Assembly (NCBI RefSeq): GCF_030272615.1 | Contig: NC_081409.1 | Coordinates: 618,745,255 to 618,809,254, forward strand | Length of the DNA: 64,000 nucleotides | Direction of reading: 5' to 3' | From: Cryptomeria japonica | Lineage: Eukaryota > Streptophyta > Pinopsida > Cupressales > Cupressaceae | Shown: positions 1-10,256 of the stretch, piece by piece | How positions within the stretch are numbered: position 1 is the first letter of the stretch | Layout of the letters: every line of letters begins with the position of its first letter | Notes under the pieces: model-generated | Database searches by the model: none | Told to the model about the DNA's origin: nothing | Seen by the model: the letters and a program-made list of their open reading frames with translations, nothing else | Program-made: the position numbers and the translations under genes

Positions 1-187
1 TTGTCTGCTAAACTGTTTTACCAGTTTACTGTTAGTCTAGCAAAGTGTTTAAGTGCAAAGATTTTTGGCATACTAATTCACCCCCCCTCTCTTAGTATTC
101 ATCAATATTCACATAGAGATATTGAATATTCAAGCATTAGTTCATTTTTATTGTCAAAGATATAACATGAAGAAATTAATAAATATC
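1..187. mobile_element. Possible copia LTR end, flank of element A
   Basis: A pyrimidine tract reading ATTCACCCCCCCTCTC lies near 76-91. The same motif occurs near the 3' end of the copia LTRs at 40130 (+ strand) and, inverted, at 27940, 33550, 44530 and 51990. This suggests the window opens in the tail of a copia LTR into which element A inserted. No second LTR or coding sequence is visible, so the call is tentative. Confidence 0.35.
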
Positions 188-1024
188 TGTAGACATCCAA
201 AATTGTCCAGCCTAATTAAATAAATATTTTATTTATCTAATTATCTAAGCTTAATTCTTCTATTAATTAAATAAATCTTTATTTATTTAATTAATTCATT
301 TATCCTCTTCTAGCCTTATTTCGCATTTAAATAAATACATTTATTTATTTAAATTATCCTTTTCCTAAATTAAATAAATATCTTATTTATTTAATTGATC
401 TCACTCCTTCTATTAATTAAATAAATCTTTATTTATTTAATTAATTCATTAAACTTTTCTACCCATGACACATGTCATTCATCTCTTAATTCATACACTA
501 CCTACCCCTTTCATTATTTTATTATTTCTTTTACCTACCCTCTAATCATAGCCGACCTCCTTTTACACCTCTCAATCTTATCCCTCCATTTCATATAGTG
601 TCTTCTATATAAGAGGATACTTCCTTCATTATCAACCCTAATCAATCATTCTAATCAATCTATGCATCTTAATCAGTTGATTATACTCATTATGCATTCA
701 GCCCCCCGTTGACTACTTGACTACACTATGCTTTTGAACATAGGTGATTCTACTTGCAACTACATTTCCATTCTTTGTTGAGCTCTTGTGCACACATAAA
801 ATCTGAGAGCAAATATATCAAGCAAGATCAATGGAGATAGGAAGAATGGAGATCCAAACCCTATTGGACATGTGATGGTATAATCTTTGTGATTTCATTT
901 GATTTGCATTGTCTTAGGTAATCTTCATATGTTATGGTGGATTTTTGTTGTTGTTAGGCTAGGGTGTTGTGGTTGAATCTGTTTAGTCTTTCAACATTGT
1001 TGTTATCCATTTTCACCATAAACA
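188..1024 (+). repeat. Element A 5' LTR
   Basis: The 837 bp repeat starts TGTAGACA and ends ACA. Its copy is at 10803-11621. The first 260 bp are an A/T-rich series of ATTAATTAAATAAAT-type blocks. A TATATAAG box lies at 606-613. The end is set by the primer-site-like TTTTGGCACACCC that follows directly. Confidence 0.9.
606..613 (+). promoter_or_regulatory. TATA box in element A 5' LTR
   Basis: TATATAAG sits in a pyrimidine-rich stretch about 420 bp from the LTR start. The same octamer is kept in the other LTR at 11203-11210, as expected for the promoter of the genomic transcript. Confidence 0.5.
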
Positions 1025-1047
1025 TTTTGGCACACCCATTGGGACAT
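1025..1047 (+). promoter_or_regulatory. Element A primer-binding site region
   Basis: TTTTGGCACACCCATTGGG follows the LTR immediately. It has the TGG start expected of a tRNA 3'-end complement and resembles the equivalent site in element C (TTTTGGAGCCCACTGTGGGG). The tRNA was not identified. Confidence 0.55.
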
Positions 1048-1184
1048 GGATTTTTGTTAGATCTATGTTTTTTGCAGATTTTTCTAACCCTATATTGTTG
1101 TTTTGTAAAACAATTTGGAGAATAACCTTGTGCAGCTAGGGTTTTGGATACAAAATCAAGATCTTCGAGAGATTTGATCATATC

Positions 1185-2035
1185 TCACAAACAGCTAGGA
1201 AATTTTGCACCAAATTTTTTTTGCAGGTTGAAGAAAGTATCAGGAGCTCTCAATACAAAATTCAGAATTTTTGGAGCCCATTTTCATTTTCTATGAATTT
1301 GTTATGATTTTTCATAAAAAATTAATTTTGAGAGCGAATGAGAGAAGTTTTTGGATTTTCTTAAATTTTTGGAAATCACTTAGAATTATACATAGGATTT
1401 GTTGTTTGTGATTTTAAGTTTGATGCAAAATATTTCCCTAAAAATCAGATCTTTAAAAATTAGGGTTTTTCTTTATTTTGATTAGATCTCACAAATCGCT
1501 TTGAATTTTGGCATCAAATTTGTTTTAAAAGTCAAGAAAAATATTAAAAGGATTCAGTAAAAATTTCAGATTTTTTGAATCACTTTTTCAATTTATATGA
1601 ATATTTTATGATTTTTCAAAAAAAATTAATTTTGAGAGAAAATTATCGAATTTTTTGGATTTTCTTACATTTTTGGAAATATCTCAGAATTATAAATAGG
1701 ATCTGTTCTTTGTAATTTTAAATTTGATGCAAAATCATTCCTCAAAAATCAGATCTTTGAAAATTAGGGTTTTGCATTATTTTACTCATATCTCACAAAC
1801 TACTTGGAGTTGTTGCAGAAATTTTTTTATGAAGGTTTGGAAGACCATCAGGACTCTCTAGTAAAAAGTTTAGATTTTTTGGATTGATTTTGTATTCTAT
1901 ATGAATTTTTTATGTTTTTTCATAAAAAATTAATTTTTGGAGCAAATTAGCAAATTTTTTGGATTTTCTTACATTTCTAGAAATCTCTTGAAATTTTACA
2001 AGTGGTATTTTTTTATGATGAATCATATCTTTGAA
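1185..2035 (+). repeat. 304-bp tandem repeat in element A leader
   Basis: Three copies start with TCACAA at about 1185, 1489 and 1793, a constant 304 bp spacing; the third is shorter. Each copy carries a TTAATTTTGAGAG-like block, a TTTTTGGATTTTCTTA block and, in the first two, AAAATCAGATCTTT followed by TTAGGGTTTT. No conserved reading frame runs through the copies. They lie between the primer site and gag, so they are untranslated leader of the genomic RNA. Confidence 0.8.
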
Positions 2036-2291
2036 TTGGTCAACAAAACGCATTGTTGAAGACCTCTATTTCATAAAGTCTTTTGGATCTAAAATTTACC
2101 TAACTCGTGTGCTTGCAAGAAGGGGTGATCATTTTGAACAATCCAAACTACTAATAAATCTTTGTTGTAGGTCCTTGGCAAGGGTTTTGGGATTTTTATT
2201 GTGTTCCTTATTTTCATAGACTAGCAAACACTTCAATTGGTGCACTAAAATTGAATGATTGTCTTTTGTGTCTTGAGCAATAGGCTCTTTT

Positions 2292-2882
2292 TGTTTAATC
2301 TTTAGAGGGCCTGTCTTCCCATGTGGTCATTAGGACTACTAGTGAGAAGAGAATGACCCAAGTGGTAGCAAAAGAAAAGCCATCTTCTTCCAAACCACTA
2401 TAAATAACTGTATTCATGGTGAAAACTATGAATAACATGTGCTGATTAGTTCATATCGACACTATGTCTCCCCATAAACCCGTTTGATCAAATTTATTTG
2501 ATCAGTTGTAGGGCGTAACCCCTACCGGCTGGGAGTCTTCTGTATTTACAGAGCTGAAAGTACCGCATGTATGGCCACATGAGCGGATGCCCTTACCAGC
2601 ACCTTTTTGTTTTAGAAGCCAAAATCCTTCTAGTTATTGAGGCAGGAGGTCGGACCTCTGGTAGCGGCCCACACACATACGGTTCTTAGTAGAGATACAA
2701 AGTTTGCCACGAGGAGTTTTTGTGGGGACTGATGCTTGGCTGACCTGAGAAGTGAGTGCTGAGGGTGGAGCCAGTGAGGTCAAGCATCTAAGTATCCACT
2801 CTGAATAGCGTAGCCTTAGGGGTAAAACCTCATGTGGGATCAACAACTATTGTCTTAGCCAACCATAAGAATTGTGCTTGAC
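2292..2882 (+). promoter_or_regulatory. Conserved non-coding leader module, element A copy
   Basis: About 570 bp from AATCTTTAGAGGGCC to CCATAAG..TTGTGCTTG align almost end to end with 27130-27696 in element C, although the rest of the two leaders is dissimilar. The most constant parts include TATGGCCACATGA, GTCAAGCATCTAA and the inverted repeat GAGGTC-G-GACCTC at 2646-2658. Changes between the copies fall at all codon positions of every frame, so protein coding is unlikely. A role in packaging, dimerisation or translation of the genomic RNA is my inference. Confidence 0.65.
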
Positions 2883-3587
2883 TTATTTTAAACATTCAAA
2901 CATTCAAGACCAAACAGCAAAACATTGTGTCTTTTGTGTCTTCAAGTGTATGTAAAACAATTTTACATCAAATAACACACTTTTCTTGGAGTCATTGTCA
3001 GTCTAAACACTTGCAAACATTGAGTCTTCATCAACATTGTGTTCCCTTGTCACGAAAAACAGTCAAACATTCAGATTTGGTCACAACCAACAACTTCACA
3101 AATTGGAAAAATTTTACAGTCCAGCAAACAAGAGCAATCAGTTTCAGAATTCTTGAGCTTCCTAGGTTGTTTCTCTGGGTTTTCATCTAGCATTCAACTT
3201 GTCTTTAGGTCTCACAAAATCCATCATTGCTTTACACCTTACATTACATTCACATTTGTCTAAACTTGAGTCAAAAGGTCACTTGCTTGTCCTCACTATA
3301 CTTTGTCAACACACTATATGCAACAAAATTTTGCTAAGTGGTCCCTCATCAAGGTCTATCACCTTTGGGTCTCATTTGGTCTTACTTAGAGTCAAGGTCA
3401 ACTTACCTCATCAAGAGAAACTATCCTCTCTTTGGAAGTCACACCTACTCTACTACATACATACTTGGTTTACACTTTGGACATTGCAAGTACACTTCAG
3501 ATTCATTTACATTCCATCCAACTCTTGGTCTTCCATACTTTTTCCATTTTTCATCTAGTCTCACACATATTAGTCAATACCTAGTTC
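2883..3587 (+). other. Element A leader, no gene seen
   Basis: This is A/T-rich and pyrimidine-rich sequence between the conserved module and gag. Short open frames overlap here on the + strand, but none has a recognisable domain and none matches the same stretch of element C. Confidence 0.5.
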
Positions 3588-5540
3588 ATGGTTGAAACCC
3601 GTCTTCAAAAATCTAGGAGAGAAACTAAAGAGGCTCAAGAGTCTACAAACATGAGTTCTTATGAGTATGACAATGATATCTTTTTCAATTCTGATCATAC
3701 TACATTACCTGACATGGATGCCTATAGAAACATTCCAAATGTTGAGAACATGGACACTACAAACAACAATGATACACACAATGATGATATGGACAACTTT
3801 TCAGTACATTCAGTAGATGTGGAAAAATCCATTATGGATCCCCATTTCAATCGATTGGTTGAGGAAATAATGAGGAGGGATAGACAATACTTCTTACAAA
3901 TGATGGCACAAAGTGGAGCCAAGATACCTCATGATTTTGACATGTCTCAAATAATGAAAAATCGACCTTTGCAATAACCTCACTCCAACATGGATCAAAG
4001 GAGACCTAATATTGGAGGCAATAGAGGACCACATATGGTGCCTGAATCACCATAATCTTTGTTTCAAAAACCAGAGGTCCCACATACACATGGTCAAGCA
4101 TATGATACTCACCTTCGTAGACCATTATGGAAGTCTTATGCAGAAAGATATGCTCAATCACATACCAATGCTAAGGATCAACCACCAAAGCAATTGGATA
4201 TTCAAAGGCATGCTCAAAATTTGGACACAAGGAAACCTTGTGTCAAATTTGGGGGCAACACATTAGAACATGACATGCCTATGGAGTATGGTATACATGG
4301 ACAAAGCAGATATTTCATTCCTCAACATGAATCTATACCAAGTGGTCCATATACATAGCATCATTATAGACCTCCTCCATATGAACATGTGTATGATTAA
4401 TATCATCCATATATGCAACATGCTCCTCCTCCAATTGGTGCCTCAAGCATGGGGTATGGTCCAAGAAGTCGATCCCCACCTAAGAGCAATTTGGAGCAAC
4501 AAATCAGGGACTTACAAAAGAAAATGGAGGACATAAATACACCGAAGCCAACATACACAATGAGAGACATATGTCCCTATCCATTTGACAAGAGCATTCC
4601 AATGCCTCCTTTTCCTACACACTTTGTGACACCTAAGTTTGATAAGTACAGAGGCAAAGGGGATCCTAAGGCACACATAAGACAATTTTTCATAGCATGC
4701 ATTGAGGTAGCAACATAAGAGACATATTTGATGAGATTATTCCCACAAAGCTTAGGTGATCAAGCTATGGAATGGTTCTCCCAACTTCCACCTGGTATTA
4801 AGTCATGGGGTGACTTAGCAGAGGCATTTATTCAACATTTCGCCTACAACATAGAGATAGACATATCAGTCACTACTTTGTGCAACACCAAGCAAAAAGA
4901 GGGAGAGTCTTTTGCCTCATTTTTACAATGATGGAGAAATCTAGCCAACAGATGCTCTTGTGAAATTCCACAAAAACAAATGGTAGAAATGTTCACCCAG
5001 AATGTTAACAAAGACATTGGCTATGATCTAAGGAAAGCTTGTTTGTCCACCTTCAAGGACATCATTGAAAAAGGCTTAGTGATAGAAAAGATCCTAATTG
5101 AACAAGGAGTCATTAAGATATTCAAGGAAAACAAAGATGACTTTAAAGGAAAAGACAAGCCAAGATTTTGGAATAAAAACAAGAACACAATCAATGATGG
5201 TGTTGTTAATGCCAATACAGTGCGACCCAAATTCATTTTTTTTGGGTCAAATTGGGTGAATACTTAAACAACTTCTAAGTCATGAAGGAAGTACACCCCA
5301 TTGGGAGAACCACTTGAGTTAGTTTTCAAGAAGCTAGTGGCAAACAAAGTAATCACAGTTCTAGATTTTCCTCCATATGAACCAAAGGTCAAACCAAATT
5401 GGTGGAATGATGATGAATATTGTGAATTTCATAAGAGCAAGGGTCATAAGATAGGAAATTGTCATCGACTGAAGAACATCATACAAGATCTCATTGATAG
5501 AGGTGACATTGAGATTGAAGGACACTCATCTAATCAAGAA
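3588..5540 (+). pseudogene. gag: Element A gag, decayed
   Basis: Gag is the structural protein that coats the element RNA in cytoplasmic particles. The start at 3588 (MVETRLQKSRRETKEAQ) opens a 129-codon frame rich in acidic residues. A frame change leads to the capsid-like part at about 4560-4930, with the Tat signatures YPFDKSIPMPPFP, PKFDKYRGKGDPKAHI, YLMRLFPQSLGDQAMEWF and CNTKQKEGESFASFLQ. The nucleocapsid part at about 5395-5475 has CEFHKSKGHKIGNC, a CX2HX4HX4C knuckle instead of the common CX2CX4HX4C. The same variant knuckle is in element C. Stops interrupt at about 4718 and 4929, and further breaks follow before 5301. The gene cannot make a full protein as it stands. Confidence 0.8.
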
Positions 5541-6480
5541 CATGAAATGTTTAAGGAACCATTCCCAAAGCATGACAAGGGAAAAGCTGTAGCCACAGAT
5601 GACCAAACCAACTATACCAGAGCATCTTATAACTATGATTCAACCATCAATCACATCTCGATGGACAATTATGTCTCTACCATTATCATCAAGGACAAAA
5701 CGCCTGAGAATTCTACCCAAAGACCCAAGATTGTCCTAAAAGGCATTGGATCTTCTTCCGAACCTACCTCTAAATGTAATGTTACAACTCGTCAAGGTAG
5801 AATCACTTTGCAAGGTGCTCCAGCCAAGAACATCGCTTCCTCATCAACCAAACCTGAGTATGACCTTGTAGAACAATTAGGGAAGACACCCGTGCTCATC
5901 TCCATACTTGAACTCTTGCGCATATATCCCACACATAAATCCATTCTTGACAAAATCTTGAGAGAAACTGTCGTTCCTACTGATCTAAACATGGACCAGT
6001 TTCAAGCCATGGTGGGATACCTTTCCATTCCATATTCCCTTACATTCACAGAAGTTGATGATGCCTCCGCAAGTCAGCCACATAATGCACCTTTACACAT
6101 TGAAGCCTTCATACACAAACATAGAATCAAATGAGTCCTAATAGATGGAGGAGTAGGTCTAAACATTTGTACATTGAGCACTATTAAATAATTGGGATAT
6201 TCTGATAAAGCTGTGAATTCTACAAACAAAATTACCATCAAGGCATATGATGATGAAGAGAGTTCATCCAAGGGAACAATCACCTTACCTCTCAAAGTAG
6301 GGCCAGTTACAAAGGATGTGGTTTTTCAAGTCCTTGATCTAGATCTCACATACAACATATTGCTAGGACGTCCATGGATTCATGAGATGAGCACAGTCCC
6401 ATCTACATATCATTGATGTATCAAGTTTCCTCACAATGGAGTTGAAGTGACTATCAAAGCTAACCCAAATCCATTCATAT
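5541..6480 (+). pseudogene. pro: Element A protease region, decayed
   Basis: This region continues the gag frame into an aspartic protease. A linker with EYDLVEQLGKTPVLISILEL (about 5855-5915) is typical of Tat polyproteins. The active-site segment VLIDGGVGLNIC (about 6134-6170) has DGG where many retropepsins have DSG or DTG; element C has the same DGG, so this looks like the family state and not a mutation. The flap-side end YNILLGRPWIHEMSTVPST (about 6352-6410) is a clear Tat hallmark. A TGA at 6132 just before the active site and a TAA at about 6188 break the frame. Confidence 0.8.
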
Positions 6481-6589
6481 ATTGCAACAATCTGTGACCT
6501 AGATCAGAAATAACAATTCCAACCAATCGAGAGACAATTCCTTCATCAACATATGTGGATCCAAAATCCTTGAAACCTTCTACATCAAA

Positions 6590-7300
6590 GCAAATAGAGC
6601 TCAAAGAAAAACTCAAGGTTAAAGACCTGGGATGTGGTGAGTGTATCTTTCATGTTGATCAACTCCCACTATCTCCTAAGGTATTCAGTTGAGAAGAATA
6701 ATCTACAAACAATTTGCAATGCCAAGGAATTGGGTGTGAACCACCTAGTGTTGTGGCTACTAAGTTTGAATGCAAATCTCCTCTAGTGGTGCAAGCATCT
6801 CTTGATATCAATAGTCCTAAGAGTGGTTCCAGCGAAGAATCTATTAAGTGTATCACCAACCCTCTTGAGAACTCACATAGCCTTACCATTTCATCCACTC
6901 ATTCCATTTCCACTCCACTTCTAGACTTGGATCAACAAGAATCACAAAATCCCTTACTCATTGGGGATCACAAATCAAGCTTTGAAAAGAAAAATCTAAA
7001 AGTCAAAAATAAAGAAAAGTCCTCCAGTCCAAATCAAAATCAAAAGCTATTGGACTCTGCAAAAATCAAAGTCAAGGATAAAAATTATATGAAGCAAAAA
7101 GAACAAGAGTTGATCTCCCCTAATATCACAATAACTAGGGGCAAAAGTTCTACATTTTCAAGTCAAAATGCATACTTGTTAATCCTAAGTCTCCATCATG
7201 CTATCCTACTTTCACTTCTTTTCGCAATCATAAGCCTTCATCACTCATCCACTTGTTTCGCACATCCATCCCCTTTTGGCGATGCATCATAGACCTTTAA
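6590..7300 (+). other. Element A post-protease segment of unknown nature
   Basis: After LPLSPK (about 6664), which is matched in element C, similarity to C stops. An open frame at 6714-7292 encodes a Ser/Lys-rich stretch (KVKNKEKSSSPNQNQK) and then a hydrophobic run of about 25 residues (ILSLHHAILLSLLFAI). I do not recognise it. It occupies the place where reverse transcriptase, RNase H and integrase should be, so it may be diverged linker, filler DNA at a deletion joint, or captured sequence. Confidence 0.4.
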
Positions 7301-7429
7301 TGGAGCTTCCTCGAAGGACTTTGTCATTAGGGATGCCCAAACTTCTTTAGGTGACATGCATACGGGCCTATGTAGTCCACACACTAGTAATTCTATCTCA
7401 ATTCCTTTATCAAGGAAGACAGTCACTCA

Positions 7430-7694
7430 AGCTACACATCATTCAGTCAAGGAACAATGCAGCTATAGTCACAAGGTAAAACCTCGCACATTTGAGGTAG
7501 GTGATTTGGTTCTCAGAGAAAACCCCAAAAATCAGCAAGACAGAGAGAAGAAGGGCAAGTTCGAACCAAATTGGCTTGGTCCTTACATCATTATAGCAGC
7601 ATATGGATCTGGGGCATATCAGCTCTCAACTATAGAAGGTGAACCTTTGGAGGATCCTATCAATAGCATGCACCTTTGCAGGTTCTACACATAG
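7430..7694 (+). pseudogene. int: Element A integrase C-terminal remnant
   Basis: Only the last part of integrase survives. The segment SHKVKPRTFEVGDLVLREN leads to FEPNWLGPYIIIAAYGSGAY, the GPY/F module found at the C-terminus of Ty3/gypsy integrases, and ends DPINSMHLCRFYT before a stop at 7692. The matching end in element C is split by copia D (44400-44486 joined to 53404-53520). The zinc-binding and catalytic core are absent upstream, so no integrase could be made. Confidence 0.85.
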
Positions 7695-7712
7695 CTCTTT
7701 GGAATATCCTAA

Positions 7713-7845
7713 TTCAAAAAATACAAAAAAATCAAAAATTTCAAAAATACAAAAAAATCAAAAATTTCAAAAATACAAAAAAATCAAAAATTTCAAAAAT
7801 ACAAAAAAAATAAAAAAATTAAAAAATACAAAAAAAATCTTTACT
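7713..7845 (+). repeat. 26-bp A-rich tandem repeat after integrase
   Basis: About four units of CAAAAATACAAAAAAATCA plus AAAATTT follow the integrase stop. Element C has a related but not tandem A-rich tract in the same place (53530-53660). The Lys-rich frame across the repeat is a by-product of the base composition. Confidence 0.75.
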
Positions 7846-7849
7846 TGGT

Positions 7850-7997
7850 GAAAACCTGGCAAACAGGCGCCTTGTGACACAAAAAACATTGAAAAATTGA
7901 AAAAAGTAATGAAAAACATTTCGTCCAATGGTGAAAACCACTTCGGTGGTGCCCTAGGCAAGTACCATGGTGAAAACTGGGTCACCAGCGCCATGTG
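7850..7997 (+). promoter_or_regulatory. Conserved GTGAAAACCTGG box, element A copy
   Basis: GTGAAAACCTGGCAAACAGG followed by CGCC (7850-7873) is matched at 53663-53686 in element C. In A it is followed by two more TGGTGAAAAC blocks (near 7929 and 7970) ending in GGTGCC and AGCGCC. Its position right after the pol stop in both elements suggests a functional 3' untranslated signal. Confidence 0.5.
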
Positions 7998-9394
7998 TAG
8001 AGACATTGCTTCTCCCTCCTTCAGGATTCCATCTCATCCTTTCACTTTGCACACACTCACAACCTCTTCATCCATAATAAACTTACCCATTCCCATCATG
8101 GCTTGTTATTGATCTACCCAAGATTGGTTATCCATTCATGATAAACATTCTTTTTCATCCCTTTCCATCCATAATAAATCAACTCCTATCTATCGCTAAG
8201 GCAAATCCTATGTCTAGTGATGGGTGTGGAATTGAGAGCATCGCCTATTCTGAGGAGTACAGTTTCTTTCGGCTTCCTTCAGTCTATCCGCACACAATCC
8301 GCAATAAAGTAGCATCTGCATCGCCAATCCACAATAAAGTATCAGTTTCATGGATTTAGTCAGTTTTAGATGAGACACAGCAGCAATAATGGGCTTCAAC
8401 AAATCAAATCTTTCAACAGACTCAGACAACATTTTGGTTCAGTGCTATCTATCCTTTTTGTGAAAGTAAACATTGTGACCACAATCAAATAAGACTTATA
8501 CAAGTGACAAGAGACACTAAACTTGAGGACTACAGTCAATGTTGGTGTCGAGTCTTGGTTTTCTTTTGATTTTTATCTTTTGGTGACATGTCTTTTAGCT
8601 TTTCTGGGATGTCTTTGACTAGAGATTCTATCTCCAGGATGTCTTTGACTAGAAAGGCGAGGATGGGGTATCGTCACCTATTTTTCTTTGTTGTCTATGG
8701 ATTGTCTCTTCGTAATGCTATGACTTGTCCAAGGATATGAGGACACTATGAGTCTAGTATGAACTGGGGCATTCCTTGTTTGTGACTGTCTTATCTCCAT
8801 GCAAACAGGTACAATGAATTTCTGGGTTGAACATATGCCTCGATTGTCATAACCTACTTGCCATAATAAAGCTCAATGATGATAACACACAAGAAGATCT
8901 TTCACTTTCATATCTTCTATCTTCCATGCCCCTTTCTTGATTGACTTCCATCATCCTTCTTGAGTCCATGTAGCTTGCTATCACATGACTAAGTATAATG
9001 ACACACCAAAAACATTTGCATCTCATGTAGTTGCACCTGCATTACCACATATAAGCATTTCATACATACATATAGATATTACAACTACATCACATCCTGC
9101 ACACAACACATATTAGCACAATTTACATTTGCATTATCATATTCATCTGCATTTCATACATTCACATTTGCATCATGCATACACATATAAAACATAAAAG
9201 CACAAAAATATATTGCATTGCATCATATACATATTTGCATCCATATCATAAGCATCACATAAGAACATCTCATCACATAGGTATGCATGCATATAGCTGC
9301 CACAAAGATGAATCATCTCATATATATATAAAGTGTCATGATACAATGATGTCAAAATCATAGGGCTACAATCACCCGCAGGTGTCTACATCAT
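7998..9394 (+). other. Element A interval between pol end and antisense gene
   Basis: No gene is seen. A block at about 8626-8680 with repeated GGATGTCTTTGACTAGA followed by GATGGGG matches 54294-54330 of element C. From about 8990 to 9360 the sequence is rich in CATTTGCAT and CACATA words, like 54660-55500 of C. Confidence 0.5.
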
Positions 9395-9887
9395 CATACA
9401 AAAATGGTTCAAAACTGATACATAAGAACCCACTGATCACTCCTGCCAGCACCGCCAGTAGTGCTAATCCTATCCATGTCATCGTGTCCCATGCCACATG
9501 TCCAGCCCTCATCTCCAATGCTGGATCCTGGAACACTCATCTAAGGGCATCCCTATCTCTGTCTCGATCGTACAGAATCAGCTCCCCATCGATCGGTATC
9601 CGTAGAATCCTCTATACATCCTCCAGGGTGACTGTCATCTCCCCCATCGGCAAATGAAAAATGCAAGTCTCTGAGTGCCACCTCTCCGCCAGTGCAGTTA
9701 GCAATCCCATGTTTGCCCAAAACTCAGGCACATACAGAATATGTCTCAATCCCATAGCCTCAATCGCAGCTCAGTCCTTAGCTGTCGACTTAGGTCGCAA
9801 CCTCTGAGTCAATGGGAATCTCTCCCGTGACTCCAGCATAGGCAAATACTCCTGCAGTCAAGTAAATCAATCATGTTAGTCCTAGTG

Positions 9888-10055
9888 GTACTCCCTGTTC
9901 ATCACAAAGTACTACGTGTTTGGCACTCCCTATTCATCACAAAGTGCTGCTCACATTTGCACTCACTGTTCATCACAAAGTGCTGCTCATATTTTAGTAC
10001 TCCCTGTTCATCACAAAGTACTATATCTTGGTACTCACTATTCATCACAAAGTGC
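9888..10055 (-). repeat. Array of five hairpins with covarying stems in the antisense intron
   Basis: Five units, spaced 34-38 bp, share a loop close to CCCTGTTCATCACAA. Stem arms are GTACT/AGTAC (9888-9892 with 9908-9912; 9997-10001 with 10017-10021) or GCACT/AGTGC (9923-9927 with 9943-9947; 9959-9963 with 9979-9983). The fifth has GTACT/AGTGC (10031-10035 with 10051-10055), which still pairs through a G-T wobble. Both arms change together, so pairing appears to have been kept. The array lies inside the predicted antisense intron. Confidence 0.8.
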
Positions 10056-10072
10056 CTTGATCTATCCTATCC

Positions 10073-10256
10073 TAGGGCCTCTTCTTGAGTGAATCCTCTT
10101 GAGAAGTTTCCTAATTGGCAACGTATGTTCTATCACAAAATTGTCAATCCTAGCCCTATTTATTATCCTAGTCTTCCCTAGAGGACCTGCTTGAGTGTAT
10201 CCTCTCAGCAGCTTATCCAATCGATAGCGTATGTTCATCACAGAACTGCCAATTTC
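10073..10256. repeat. Pair of imperfect direct repeats beside the hairpin array
   Basis: Two copies of about 78 bp (about 10073-10150 and 10179-10256) share CTTGAGTG.ATCCTCT, CAAT/AATTG-type steps, CGTATGTTC and ATCACA. Each ends with a TTC.ATCACA.AA word like the hairpin loops, so the whole intron may have grown by duplication of one module. Confidence 0.6.

Noticed and set aside
2634-2846. Antisense frame in the leader, matched by 27443-27643 in element C
   Set aside because: The two frames look alike only because the DNA is conserved; differences fall often at first codon positions and one copy carries an indel, so no protein constraint is evident.
6714-7292. Possible envelope-like gene (hydrophobic segment after protease)
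   Set aside because: Wrong place for an env-like gene, no signal peptide, and only one hydrophobic run; kept as an unknown segment.
9382-9657. 91-codon frame on the + strand
   Set aside because: Shadow of the antisense PMD exon 2, which has the recognisable domain.
9888-10055. CRISPR-like array (constant word, variable spacers)
   Set aside because: The constant part is a hairpin loop, the spacing is irregular (34-38 bp), the variable bases are paired stem arms, and this is plant retrotransposon DNA.
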